In this document: positions 1-9,535 of the stretch, in pieces
Position numbering within the stretch: position 1 is the stretch's first letter
How the letters are laid out: each line of letters begins with the position of its first letter
NCBI RefSeq assembly: GCF_000006405.1
Contig: NW_003208985.1
Span: forward strand, 196,778-236,749
Length of the DNA: 39,972 bases
From: Perkinsus marinus ATCC 50983
Lineage: Eukaryota; Perkinsozoa; Perkinsida; Perkinsidae
Reading direction: 5' to 3'
Position numbers and translations under genes: made by a program
The notes under the pieces: generated by a model
The model's input: only the letters and a program-made list of their open reading frames with translations
Told to the model about the DNA's origin: nothing
The model's database searches: none

Positions 1-3000
1 TAGGATGGTGTATCCTCAGCCTTACACGTTGTCCCACAAAATGTCGACGTGCAGCAGCAATCTTCTCCCTCTCTTTCAGCGCTTGGAACCCAGCACCATG
101 AGCAGTAACCCACTCGTCGACATTGTCCTCGATACAAGCCCGAATACGAGACAAATGGCGCTGATAACCTTGTGGATCAAACACGTAATCAACGTAAGGT
201 TCCAAAGCTGGGAAAAATAATGTAGGCGGCTCCCGCCCATACATTAGGAAAAATGGGGCATACCCAGTCACACTATGAGGTGTAGTGTTGTAGGCCCACA
301 ACACTGACCGTAAGTGATCCTGCCAGGTATCCACCCTCGTCACATGAGTTCTCAATAAATTGAGAATGGTGCTGTTAAACCTCTCCACATGACCATTTGC
401 ATTGGGGTGATAGACCGAAGTACGGGACTTAGCTATACCTAGCTGAGCCAAGACATCCTTGAACAGCTGAGACTCGAACGCACTCCCCTGGTCTGAGAGT
501 ATCCTAACCGGGGGACCATGAATCGAAAAGATATTCAGTAGGGCCTTCAGTGCCTCCGCAGCACTCTCACCTGCCACGGGGACAGCTTCGGCCCACCTTG
601 TGAAGTGGTCCACCACTACCAATAGTTTAGATACACCGCTTCTGCTGGGAGCCACCGTCAGGAAATCGATAGCTACTGTATGCCAAGGCGAACCAACCGG
701 GTACGGGACATACGGCAAGTGGGGTAGCAAGACGTTCTTATGGGGTGCACAGCCTTCACAGTGCAACAAGAACTCACTAATATCCTTACTCATACCTGGC
801 CAGTAAGCTGTACGTCTCAACCGTGCCACCATGTGCTCTCGTCGAAAGTGTCCCGCCTCCTCATGAAACCGATCTAATGCTTGGCGTCGAAGACCTTCGG
901 GGACCACTGGAACAAACCTCGAAGTCGCCTCTTCATTAATCTGCACTCTTCGTACCAATAGACCAGAATCATGAACCCGGAGGGTTAGCCAAACTCTCCG
1001 ATAAGGCCGATACTCTAGATCCTTGAGCTCATCCTTCGCTAAAGGCTCTCCTGTCCAGACCCTGTCTCTCACCACCCGAAGAACAGGATCCAACTCTTGC
1101 TCACGTACCAAATCAGCTGTTGACCATTGCTCACAGAGGGTGAGAACACAAGCAGGGGCAAAATTGTCCTTCTCCATCGCATCGGCCTCCCTGCCTTCAG
1201 TCAATAGCTTGTCCGTCACCAGGGCAGGCGTACCTTGCAGTTCACGCTGGAGTGCTCCAAGATCTGGCTCTGCCACTTTGTCGTCGGATGTAGTAATCCG
1301 GGACAAGGCATCAGCTACGACGTTGTGCTTACCCTTCTTGTAAAATACCTTAAATTTAAACTGAGACATACTAATGAGCCAGCGTTGCACTTTCGCCGTC
1401 GTAGCCGTCTGTATCCATTCCAAAGGCTTGTGGTCCGAAAAGACGACCAATTCCAAATGGTAACCCCAGAGCAACGGTCTGAACCGTTCCAATGCCTTGA
1501 AGATAGCATAGGCTTCCCGCTCATACACCGGCCAGACTTTCTGGGTAGGGGTCAGAGACTGGCTGAAGAAGGCTAAAGGCCTTCCGTCCTGCTCCACCAC
1601 AGCCCCTATCGCTACATCGCTGGCGTCGGTCATGAGCTGAAACGGTCTCGAGAAATCTGGATAGGCCAACAAGGGGAGGCTGGCTATCCACTGCTTCAGG
1701 TCATTGAAGGCCAGCTCTTCCTCCTTGCCCCACTGATTTCCGAGTTCCACAACCTTGTTCTTCGTACAGTAGTTCACAATTTCATAAAGACACCGAGACT
1801 TATCCGCAAAGTGCGGGACAAAATTCCTATAGTACCCTGCCAGCCCTAAGAAAGACCGAAGGGCCGGGGCAGTCCGAGGTAGAGGCCACCGTAAGATAAC
1901 CTCGGCCTTACCCAAGTCGGGACTCATACCAGTACTATTGAACATATGACCCAAATAGGTCACTCGATCCTGCATAAACTCGCACTTCTCAGCAGCCACC
2001 GTCATACCAGTCGCCCGTAGAAGCTCAAAGACGATCCTCAAGTGCTCCAGATGCTCTTCATCAGATCTACTAAAGATTAGGACGTCATCGAGATAAACCC
2101 TTACAAAGGGAAGGTGTCCCAGGATAGCATCCATCAACCGCTGGAAGGTAGCCGGGGCACTTGCCAAACCAAAGGGCATCATCACCCACTCATACAATGG
2201 GAAGCCTGGACCGGGGCAGAAGGCGGTCTTCCGTTGGTCCTCCTTGCGAACCGGGATCTGCCAGTAACCACTTCTCAAATCGAGAGTCGAGAACACTCGT
2301 GCACCAGCCAGGTGCTCTTGTACGTCGTCTGGCCGGGGCACAGGGTACGCCTCAGTATGGCATGCCTTGTTGAGGTTCCTGTAGTCAATACACATCCGGA
2401 CTTTACCATTCTTCTTCGGGACGAAGACACACGGGAACCTCCATGCCGACGTACTCCTTCTAATAACACCAAGCTCCTCCATCTCCTTCAGTAAGGCCGA
2501 AATCTCATCCCGATATTTGTGAGGAATAGGCCTTATCCTCTCACAAATCGGACGAGTCGTCCCAGTCTCGACCGAGTGCTCAGCTTGAGTACAACGTCCG
2601 GGACGTAGAACGAAGAGGTCCTTGAACTCCTCACATAGGTCAGCAACTGGTTGTTGCGCTTCTGTAGGGCTCTCACATATATCTGGTAGCTTAACCGTCT
2701 CGTCCAGAAACTCTGGGACCGCAAACCGTAAGGGATCTTGGCAGATATCATCTCCTTCGAAACCATCTACATGCTCCCAAGCAGCTGGGGGCCACTCCTC
2801 TCCCTTAATAAGCTCTTTCCCTTTCGGCTTAGACGTGCCGGGAACTCTAGCCTGTGATTCGGCCGGGAGCTTCAAGTTGGCTCTCTCTAACTCCTCATTA
2901 GTCATGAGAGGCCCATCCGCTCTCAGGCCGGCACACCCAGTCGGGGCAGAGCAAATATCACAAGGGAAATCGAAGGTGGAGACATCCAAATGGGCAAATG

Positions 3001-3990
3001 CAGCTGCACAGCCCACGCAATAATGTTCTGGCTCTCTCACACAGTCGATTTCTATCTCTTCTTCGGGACAAGGCTTCTCACACCAATCCTCAACAGGCAC
3101 CGAAACCGTATCCTTCGACGTATCACTGTAGGCCACATCCTCGCCCACAGCCTTGTCCGATGCCTCAGTATTAGCCTTGTCCTCAACCAAGATCTTGTCG
3201 GTCTGGCTCCCTATATCGACCACACCCGTGACCACCTCTTCTTCGGAGTCAACGGTCTGGACACCTTGCGTTACCAATCTCCCAGTAGTTTCTAACACTT
3301 GACGTTGTTGGGCAGCCATCAAAGCTATCCTTGGAGACACCGACTCCATCATCGAAGTAGGACTGCTCAACACAGAATCTATATAGGAGGTCGCGCTGCC
3401 ACCTTGGCAACACCGCCTCGACCGTACACCTCTGTCAACGGCGTCCAATGCATCTCGCATCAACCATGGAATACCAGGCGGGCCTGCCTTCGTATTCCTA
3501 CCAATAATACGCACCGGTTTCTCTGAATACAATATATCTAACTGAAAATATTTTAAGAAGTCGTGCCCCAGAATCACGGGGAACGCCAACGATTCTACAA
3601 TAAAAGCCGTAATCAAAAAGGGGATACTCAACTCATCAGCAGTGGAGTGGGCTCTCTCCCCCACCCCAGTTGCTGTAATCAGATTAATCGTTAATGTTGC
3701 CACACCAATAATCTTACAAGAGGACTTATCTATTGTGATCAACGACGGCCCATTCACGGGGCTAACTTCACAGCCAGCAGGAATCACATCACGTGCTACC
3801 ATCGTGGCACAGCAGCCAGTATCCACGAGACAGCGAACAGGGCCAACAGACTGAAAATTTGACACAAGTTGTACAGACAAGAATAGACCAGAATCATCTC
3901 CAAAAGGGTACAAAGTCAATGTTTTCTTATGATCATCAGGGGTCAAGACTTTAGCGACTGGCGACCGCGGGCTGCTGGGCGGCCGCCCCG
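1..3990 (-). CDS. pol: Ty3/gypsy Pol: protease, RT, RNase H, integrase (runs off the edge)
   Basis: Motifs read on the minus strand in one frame. The retropepsin motif is LVDTGCCAT (about 3800-3830). Reverse transcriptase carries VYLDDVLIF (about 2072-2098). RNase H follows in roughly 1200-1700, then an integrase with the HHCC finger, the catalytic stretches LSDQGS (about 490-510) and HPNANGHVERFN (about 375-410), and a downstream basic region. The frame stays open to base 1. Protease matures the polyprotein, RT/RNase H make cDNA and integrase inserts it. The upstream boundary is approximate because pol is reached from gag by frameshifting rather than from its own start codon. Confidence 0.88.
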
Positions 3991-5268
3991 CTAATTTCCC
4001 TGTTCCGGCGTCACACCCTTCTTAATCTTCTCCAGCAGAGCTGGGCGCTCAGGACACGAGCGGGACAGGTGTGCCTTAGAACCACAGATATAGCAACCCT
4101 CACTGAACTTCTTATGAGGACAGTTGTAGGATGCATGCTTCCCCTCACAGAGCCCGCACGGCATCAGCTGTCTCCTGGGCTGCGTGGGCCCTGCACGCAT
4201 GTCCTTATCCTTACGACCAGGGTCTTGTTGAGCCTTGAGGATGTCCTTCAGGGACCCAAGCAGGGCATTCTGCGAAGTATGCATAGCGTTGATAGCCTTA
4301 GTCTGAGATTCGATAAGCGAAGCCAACTGCTTGTCCTTGTCTGAGGGGTGTTGCGCCACCGCCCCGGGGCACGCATGCTCATCCTCGGACACAGCCGCCG
4401 CAGCGTGCTTGGCCGTCCGAGACTGCTTCCCTCTGTAATCCTCTATAATCTGGCAGACCTCAGTGATACCCTTAGGTCGACGTCTTCTCAAAACCGGCCT
4501 GGCTCCCTCCGGGGCACAGGCAATAAGCCGATCCAACAACATACGACTCTTAACCAAAGGGGGAAGTTTCTCCTCCGCCGGTAACATCTTGTCGTACTCC
4601 TCCAGGGCCCGCTTCAAGATGGCCATGAACTGACTGACATGACCCTTCCCGTCCCAAGATAAGGCGTGGAACTTTTCCAAGGCCTCGTCGGGACGAATCA
4701 GGTCAAAGAGCTGTAACATCATCTCTCGATCAGCAGCGAAGTCCTTCTTGCCAGCGTTCTCATCCCAAGTATCAAAATAGGAATCCCTGAAGAAGCTACC
4801 CAATCTCTCGGCCATCATGTGCTCGTTCCAACCGGCCGCCCTGGCATCTGCCTCGAACCTTCGGAACCAGATCCTTAGGTCGGAGGCTCCATCGTATCTT
4901 TCCGGCATCTGGGCGGTCACCACTTGCAACGTCTGACCAGTGAGGAGAGGCGCCAACATACCTCTCGTCTGTGATAACTCGGCCTGCTTGTTGTCCTCAG
5001 CCGACTCAGTAACCATACTTTGATGCTTCAGTGTTGGGGTCGCTTGAGGGGGTGACCTTTCCTCTAACACGCGGTTATACTCTTCAACTGAACGCCTCGC
5101 CATCTCGGTCGCCTGCTTAGCCGCCGCCTCACCCAACTCAGCACGAATGAACTCGTCATAGGCCTCCTGAGCTGCCTCCTCAGGATCACGACGCACCAAG
5201 GGGGCCCGAGGGCCCTCCCCCTCCGCTCGGGGCAGAGTGGGGGTAGAACCAGAAGCTGATCCAACCAT
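3991..5268 (-). CDS. gag: Ty3/gypsy Gag polyprotein
   Basis: This 425-residue protein has a long capsid-type helical region (motif RIWFRRFEADARAAGWN near residues 130-145) and two zinc knuckles near the C-terminus. The first is CGLCEGKHASYNC and the second CYICGSKAHLSRSC, the second being a standard CX2CX4HX4C. Gag forms the virus-like particle and binds the element RNA. The last two codons before the stop read G-GGA-AAT (3994-4000 on the plus strand), a canonical -1 slippery heptamer, and pol lies in exactly the -1 frame. This matches the frameshift expression known in this family. Charged, Glu/Ala-rich N-terminal segments are also present. Confidence 0.9.
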   Translation of the reverse strand: MVGSASGSTPTLPRAEGEGPRAPLVRRDPEEAAQEAYDEFIRAELGEAAAKQATEMARRSVEEYNRVLEERSPPQATPTLKHQSMVTESAEDNKQAELSQTRGMLAPLLTGQTLQVVTAQMPERYDGASDLRIWFRRFEADARAAGWNEHMMAERLGSFFRDSYFDTWDENAGKKDFAADREMMLQLFDLIRPDEALEKFHALSWDGKGHVSQFMAILKRALEEYDKMLPAEEKLPPLVKSRMLLDRLIACAPEGARPVLRRRRPKGITEVCQIIEDYRGKQSRTAKHAAAAVSEDEHACPGAVAQHPSDKDKQLASLIESQTKAINAMHTSQNALLGSLKDILKAQQDPGRKDKDMRAGPTQPRRQLMPCGLCEGKHASYNCPHKKFSEGCYICGSKAHLSRSCPERPALLEKIKKGVTPEQGN

Positions 5269-5307
5269 CTCGTAGTTGTAATCGTTCGTAACAAGGAGCT
5301 GCTACCA

Positions 5308-5560
5308 AAAAGGTGTCGGGGTATCGGTTGATGAACTCTAAGAACAACACAACAAGGGAACTCGAGCTAGAGCAACCAATACTACGACCCTAGGACAATA
5401 ACAATAAGCGCACTACCTGCACTTAAGTTCTGTACGAATACCACAGACTTAGCAGCACAGTAATCGATATTGGGCTCATTCGCTATACTGAGGAAGGCGA
5501 AGGTTTGATGAGATAACAAGGGTGCAGGCAAACTGGACCCACAACACACGGTGTTTACGT
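5308..5560. other. Probable gypsy LTR and flank, no gene seen
   Basis: This stretch lies just upstream (element sense) of gag and its primer-binding-like site and should hold the 5' LTR. No convincing open frame is present. The outer end cannot be defined from one LTR. Confidence 0.4.
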
Positions 5561-5636
5561 GATGAATCCGTAACGCACAAAGATGATATAGGTGGAGGCT
5601 TGGTGTTGAGAGAATACTCACTGCTCACTCAGGAAT

Positions 5637-5658
5637 AGTAGCGACGCTACTGTAGCGT
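5637..5658. repeat. 22-nt double-palindrome module, core cgctac
   Basis: Three 6-mers alternate (complement, core, complement), separated by single bases; centres at 5644 and 5651, all 14 pairings perfect. Confidence 0.9.
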
Positions 5659-5975
5659 TCCTGTTCACTATGTAAGGATGAACACCACTTTGCTATTCAT
5701 TCGCTCTCAACAACACTGAGTGTACTGCTGATGAAGTCTTTATTTACTGATTTGTTTTCGACGAGGATCGTACTTGTGCGTTACACGCTCATTACACACG
5801 CATACGTTCTTGTCACCTTGCTCGAGTTTGACTTTACTGCAATCAACTGCAGTGAAATTCAGTGCTGAGCTGTGAGGATTCCCAAGTAGAGGGATGGGTC
5901 ATCGTTCTTCGAGCGAACTTAGCCATAATAAATTTCGGGAAGTTCTCAGTGCTCTCCCTGAGTCCACAACTCTCA

Positions 5976-6215
5976 ATGTTCGTCCATCTTCTCATCCTGG
6001 TACTTGTCATGTACGTGGTAATGGCGATCGATGCTCTACCAAATGGTGATACGCTGATTGGGGTCGGCAAGTGCCGTGATGCAGACTGCCCTGACAACTG
6101 CAAGCATTGTCATTGCCGATGCTGTGACCCCAAGCAAGGTGAAGGTATAGGGGCTGCGTGCCCTGACCCAGACTGTCCAGACGATTGTAAACATTGTCAT
6201 TGCCGTTGCTGTTGA
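5976..6215 (+). CDS. Small secreted Cys/His-rich repeat protein (metallothionein-like)
   Basis: This 79-residue protein starts with a hydrophobic signal peptide (MFVHLLILVLVMYVVMAIDA) and then carries two copies of an 18-residue cassette, CRDADCPDNCKHCHCRCC and CPDPDCPDDCKHCHCRCC, joined by a short Gly/Lys/Gln linker. Each cassette is C-X4-C-X3-C-X2-C-X-C-X-C-C, so the mature part of about 59 residues has 14 Cys and 4 His. Dense CXC and CC pairs are the hallmark of metallothioneins and other metal-thiolate cluster proteins, so metal binding is the likeliest role, but a signal peptide is unusual there. A disulfide-rich secreted peptide is the main alternative. The reading frame is open further upstream (from 5862), but this start is preferred because the signal peptide follows it and the context aatgttcgt is conserved in the duplicate at 7342. 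No family assignment is claimed. Confidence 0.7.
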   Translation: MFVHLLILVLVMYVVMAIDALPNGDTLIGVGKCRDADCPDNCKHCHCRCCDPKQGEGIGAACPDPDCPDDCKHCHCRCC

Positions 6216-7340
6216 AAGTCCCTTCATGGGCTGTGCGCACACCATAAGCGCAAGTGGTAGATCATCTTTCCCCTTCGGCCACTTTCACGCCGAGCGATTT
6301 TGGGCTAATATAAGTCCACCAATTTGAACTATTATTATTTCGAGTGCAAGGAACCAACAACGGTTTCCCTTGCGCCATAAGTTGGTATAATCCGAGTACT
6401 TCCAAGATTGCTCTGAGTTCGTGTCAATCGGTTGCTGAAGTCGTTCAAAAGATTCAGTCAGATTGTGTGACAAACCCGTAGTGCTCGAAGATGATACAAA
6501 TAAGGTCTTGGTTGACAGAACACTTCGTTTCGTAGAGTATTGAAACATCGAGAATTGGCTGTAGTAGTGCTCGTCTCTGCTTATCCAATAACACTCATTA
6601 TGCACGGATGAGTACTTCTTCTTGAAGAAGTCTTCTTCGCTATTCAACACAAACCCTCACTGCGAACAACTAGACGACAACTGAAGAGCAACAGTCATAC
6701 AGCTATTTAACTGTCAACTTTAGGAGCACAAAAAGAATACAGATGAATACTTGTTTTATAAGTAAGCACTCTTCACGTGGTAGTAGTACTCGTTCCTGCT
6801 CGTTATGCAGGGATGAGGACTACCTCATCCCTATTTAATTATACTTGACAACACTGCATGTACTGTCGAACAAGTTCTTATCAAAATCTCGACTCTTGAA
6901 CTGCACGAACACTCAGACAGATGAGCGAGTCCGTGGGCTTCTAGGCCATGTATTGACAACACACAGGAACCATACTCCCCACTGCACTGACTAGCACATC
7001 TCGACACGATGAGTCCCTTCTCGCATTCATCTTTTATTTTTATAATGGTCATCCAGGTGGCAGATATCGGGCAGGGCAAGACAGAAGAAAAACGTTGCTC
7101 GAGCTCGATCTCTCTTGATTCACCGCTCGTGTGGGAATTGCTACTCGTGTCTTACACGCGCACTACGCACCCGTATATTCTTGCTACGTTGCTCGAGTTG
7201 GGGTTTAGTGTAATCAACCGCAATCAGACTTGGCGTTGAGCCGAGTAAAATTAGAACTTGTCGTGCCTCCGGCGAAGTTGACCTTATCAACTCAAGCCTT
7301 TCAGTGCTCTCTCTGAGTCCACATTGTGCACTGTGTATTC
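6216..7340. other. Intergenic part of the tandem duplication
   Basis: No convincing coding exon is seen. The stretch holds the 3' flank of the first unit and the degenerate upstream flank of the second, a near-perfect palindromic module at 6617-6638 and an inverted repeat at about 6816-6839 (agggatgagg with a 4-base spacer). Confidence 0.5.
6617..6638. repeat. 22-nt double-palindrome module, core aagaag (one mismatch)
   Basis: Centres at 6624 and 6631; 13 of 14 pairings hold. Confidence 0.6.
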
Positions 7341-7385
7341 AATGTTCGTACGCCTTCCCATCCTGGCACTTGCTATGAGTGTGAT

Positions 7386-7407
7386 GATGGTACTACCATC
7401 ATGGTAG
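7386..7407. repeat. 22-nt double-palindrome module, core taccat
   Basis: Centres at 7393 and 7400, perfect. It lies in the decayed Cys-rich copy and overlaps the next module by three bases. Confidence 0.9.
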
Positions 7408-7426
7408 CGATGATCGCTAAGCGATC
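7405..7426. repeat. 22-nt double-palindrome module, core atcgct
   Basis: Centres at 7412 and 7419, perfect. Confidence 0.9.
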
Positions 7427-7551
7427 GATGCTTAACGCTATGATACGCTGCTCGAGATTGGCCAGTGTCGTAATGCAGACTGTCCTGATGACTGTAAGCA
7501 TTGTGGTCATTGCCGTTGCTGTCCGCCCCTTGACTAACTGATTGCGGTGAA

Positions 7552-7570
7552 AGCGGTGAAATTCACCGCT
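7552..7570. repeat. Perfect palindrome with one-base centre, arms 9
   Basis: Arms agcggtgaa and ttcaccgct around 7561. It stands alone, without a second centre 7 nt away. Confidence 0.85.
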
Positions 7571-7839
7571 ACAGACTCTGATGGTGAATCGGATGAATCA
7601 TTTTAGGTTATCGAACACATTCGACTCGAATGATTCGAGCCGAACCATGCTAGGCAAGTACAAGTCCATCTATTTAAGTTATGACTATTCGGAGTGCGAG
7701 AGAGCACCAACGGTTTCCCTTGTACCATTAGTCGGTAAAAAAAGAAATCACACTCTGATTACTTTCGAGATCGCTTCGAGTTCTAGTCAGTGGATACACT
7801 TGTGCAAACGTCTTCTAGTGTTAGGTGCTGTATTGGATA

Positions 7840-8125
7840 TCCCACTCCTGGGCGCGTGGGTCTGGTGGGCTGGAAGACAGAAGGTGTCTGTGGCTTCCAG
7901 CCCTCGAAGCATCGAGTTAGTCCGACGAGCGCCTCTGCTGGCGCCGCGCACGTTGCGCTCCGGCGGCCGCGTGCCGGCGATGAGACGCCGCGCAGGGTCG
8001 ACCAACCGATGCTTGCTCCCGGGAGTGGCGGGCTGGGTTGAAAGAAATCATACCCGGCATACGCCATCTGGTTTTGTAAAGCTGCGGCGGTGTTCGGCCT
8101 TACGGGTCGTTTCACGACGCACCCC
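7840..8125. other. GC-rich patch of unknown nature
   Basis: This stretch is much richer in G+C than the DNA around it and is followed by an AT-rich segment with two copies of aactagttaac (near 8220-8250). Overlapping frames are open on both strands, which is what GC-rich DNA gives by chance, and none looks like a known protein. It could be a structured RNA, a promoter or CpG-like region, or a foreign fragment; no RNA family is recognised. Confidence 0.3.
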
Positions 8126-9535
8126 GAAAAAGGATGGAGGACGCACCGCGGGTGATATGCACGTGTGTGACAGAGACGCACTGTGTGACGCGCCCTCCGT
8201 ATCGGTATTTAACTTGTGTCAACTAGTTAACACTTATTAACTAGTTAACCCTTGATAATTAATCACTATCATTGTCCGTGTCGTCCACGTCATTGGATAC
8301 GCCATGTGAAGCTAATTTCGTAGGAACACCGTGTCAACCTCAACAACAAGACCGTCCGAGGAACACCTGTGTCTTACATTTGATCAAGTAACTTCTTCAC
8401 TTCTATCAACATCTCCTCCAACCACTGCTATCTATCATCTTCGCTTCCCTCCTCTTCTAATTCACTTCGATACCGCTCCATCTCCAACTCAACACCTTTT
8501 CAACGCCTATTTGGATAATAGTAACTTCTATAATAGAAGTTCTATTCCTAGCTCAATATGATCGTTCTCAATAATCAATAATATGATCCCAAATCAGTAG
8601 AATCACCTCCACGTATGCAGTGGACTCGGTTAAATCGCCTCTTGACCTGGATTCCTCCCAAGTCCTTTGACTCTTCCTACATTTCGATTTCACATCCGTC
8701 ATGCGAATCCTGCATTTGTCAATCACCACACTCTATAGAGTCAGTCGAGAACGATATTGTATACTCTTAACACCTCAGCATTTGGGGAGCAAAAGGAACT
8801 TCTATTCGCAGCGGGGGAAGAAATAGAATTTAAAAAAATCGTTTATGGATGGAAGTTAAAGAGCTCCAACTTGAACACATCCCCCTAGGACCGACAATTC
8901 CAAAAGTTTGGAGGAAACTATTTCAATTCGAGAACTCCAATTGAGACTTTGATATTGACCTATATTCTGGGCGCGTGATTTAGTTTTACGGCGCGTGACT
9001 CGTATTCCGCCGACTAGGAATGGATTGATGTAAAACCCTTCTGACACGGGAGTGTGGGTGAGGAATCACGTAGCGGTAGAGAAGCACCAACACGAAACCC
9101 GGAGCCAGCAGGCCCGCATTATTGGCGCTGCGCCACCGCAACGTGATTGATGTGTGAGGCTGACCTTCACACATCTCCCGGGTCGGGAGGGTTGGGTGAG
9201 AAGAACCAGAGGGTTCCATCATTGTACTGTAACAGTGCACGCCGCAGCATATTGCTACGCCACAGCGTCAATCATCATGAGTGAGAGTAGTCGATCATAT
9301 CAACTTGCTCTGCACGCACGCGCACATCTCTTACGGGTATGAGTCTCTATCGTCTGCGTGCGGGGACGCACGCTTCATAATTGCGTGCTGGGGGACACTC
9401 CCTCAGTCCGATCAGGTTTTACTCACGCGACACGACGTTTGCTATCACTTATAGCATCATTTCGAGAACGAACTTTTCGAGTGTTGACCTCCCACAATGG
9501 TCTGCATGCGGAATAGCAGTTTGTTATCGTTTTTA
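8126..9535. other. Intergenic, nothing recognised except one palindromic module
   Basis: No conserved coding segment was found. A 22-nt palindromic module lies at 8525-8546. The part at 8980-9270 is again GC-richer, but without a recognisable product. The last few hundred bases should contain the ubiquilin promoter. Confidence 0.4.
8525..8546. repeat. 22-nt double-palindrome module, core atagaa
   Basis: Centres at 8532 and 8539, perfect. Confidence 0.9.

Larger units (their letters stand above)
1..5310 (-). mobile_element. Ty3/gypsy LTR retrotransposon, partial at window edge
   Basis: Order on the minus strand is gag, protease, reverse transcriptase, RNase H, integrase, which is the Ty3/gypsy order. 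Gag and pol are both open as far as the window shows, so the copy looks whole and fairly young, but one LTR and the end of pol lie outside the window. A tRNA-primer-like stretch ends at the plus-strand gctacca at 5301-5307 (TGGTAGCAG on the element strand, matching the first nine bases of an initiator-Met primer site). The 5' LTR should begin close to 5314 and may reach about 5550; its outer edge cannot be fixed without the second LTR. Confidence 0.9.
7342..7545 (+). pseudogene. Decayed duplicate of the Cys-rich secreted gene
   Basis: The signal-peptide block (MFVRLPILALAMSVMMV) and one Cys cassette (CRNADCPDDCKHCGHCRCC, with one extra residue compared with the gene at 5976) are recognisable in the order of the intact gene. 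They lie in different frames, and the copy looks broken in about two or three places. The DNA between the two blocks holds two of the 22-nt palindromic modules (7386-7426), so that insertion process may have helped to disable it. Only one cassette is present. A rescued spliced form cannot be excluded, but no intron of the local type restores a single frame. Confidence 0.55.
5560..7800 (+). repeat. Degenerate tandem duplication carrying the Cys-rich gene pair
   Basis: Collinear similar blocks recur at an offset of about 1.35-1.37 kb. The 5795 block (acgcatacgttcttgt) matches 7165, the start-codon region at 5945-5990 matches 7300-7360, the Cys-coding block near 6090 matches 7466, and the block near 6345 (ccaacaacggtttccctt) matches 7708. 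A third partial copy of the upstream part, with the sequence ggatgag followed about 60 bp later by aacactg, appears near 5680, 6600 and 6805. Divergence is high (roughly 30 percent by eye), so the duplication is old. Such triplicated upstream segments could be promoter copies, but no defined motif proves it. Confidence 0.6.

Noticed and set aside
2114-2494. Plus-strand frames inside the gypsy element
   Set aside because: They are shadows of the minus-strand pol frame, which carries all the family motifs.
7581-8240. Plus-strand frame of 219 codons over the GC-rich patch
   Set aside because: Overlapping frames on both strands are also open, which GC-rich DNA gives by chance, and no domain is visible.
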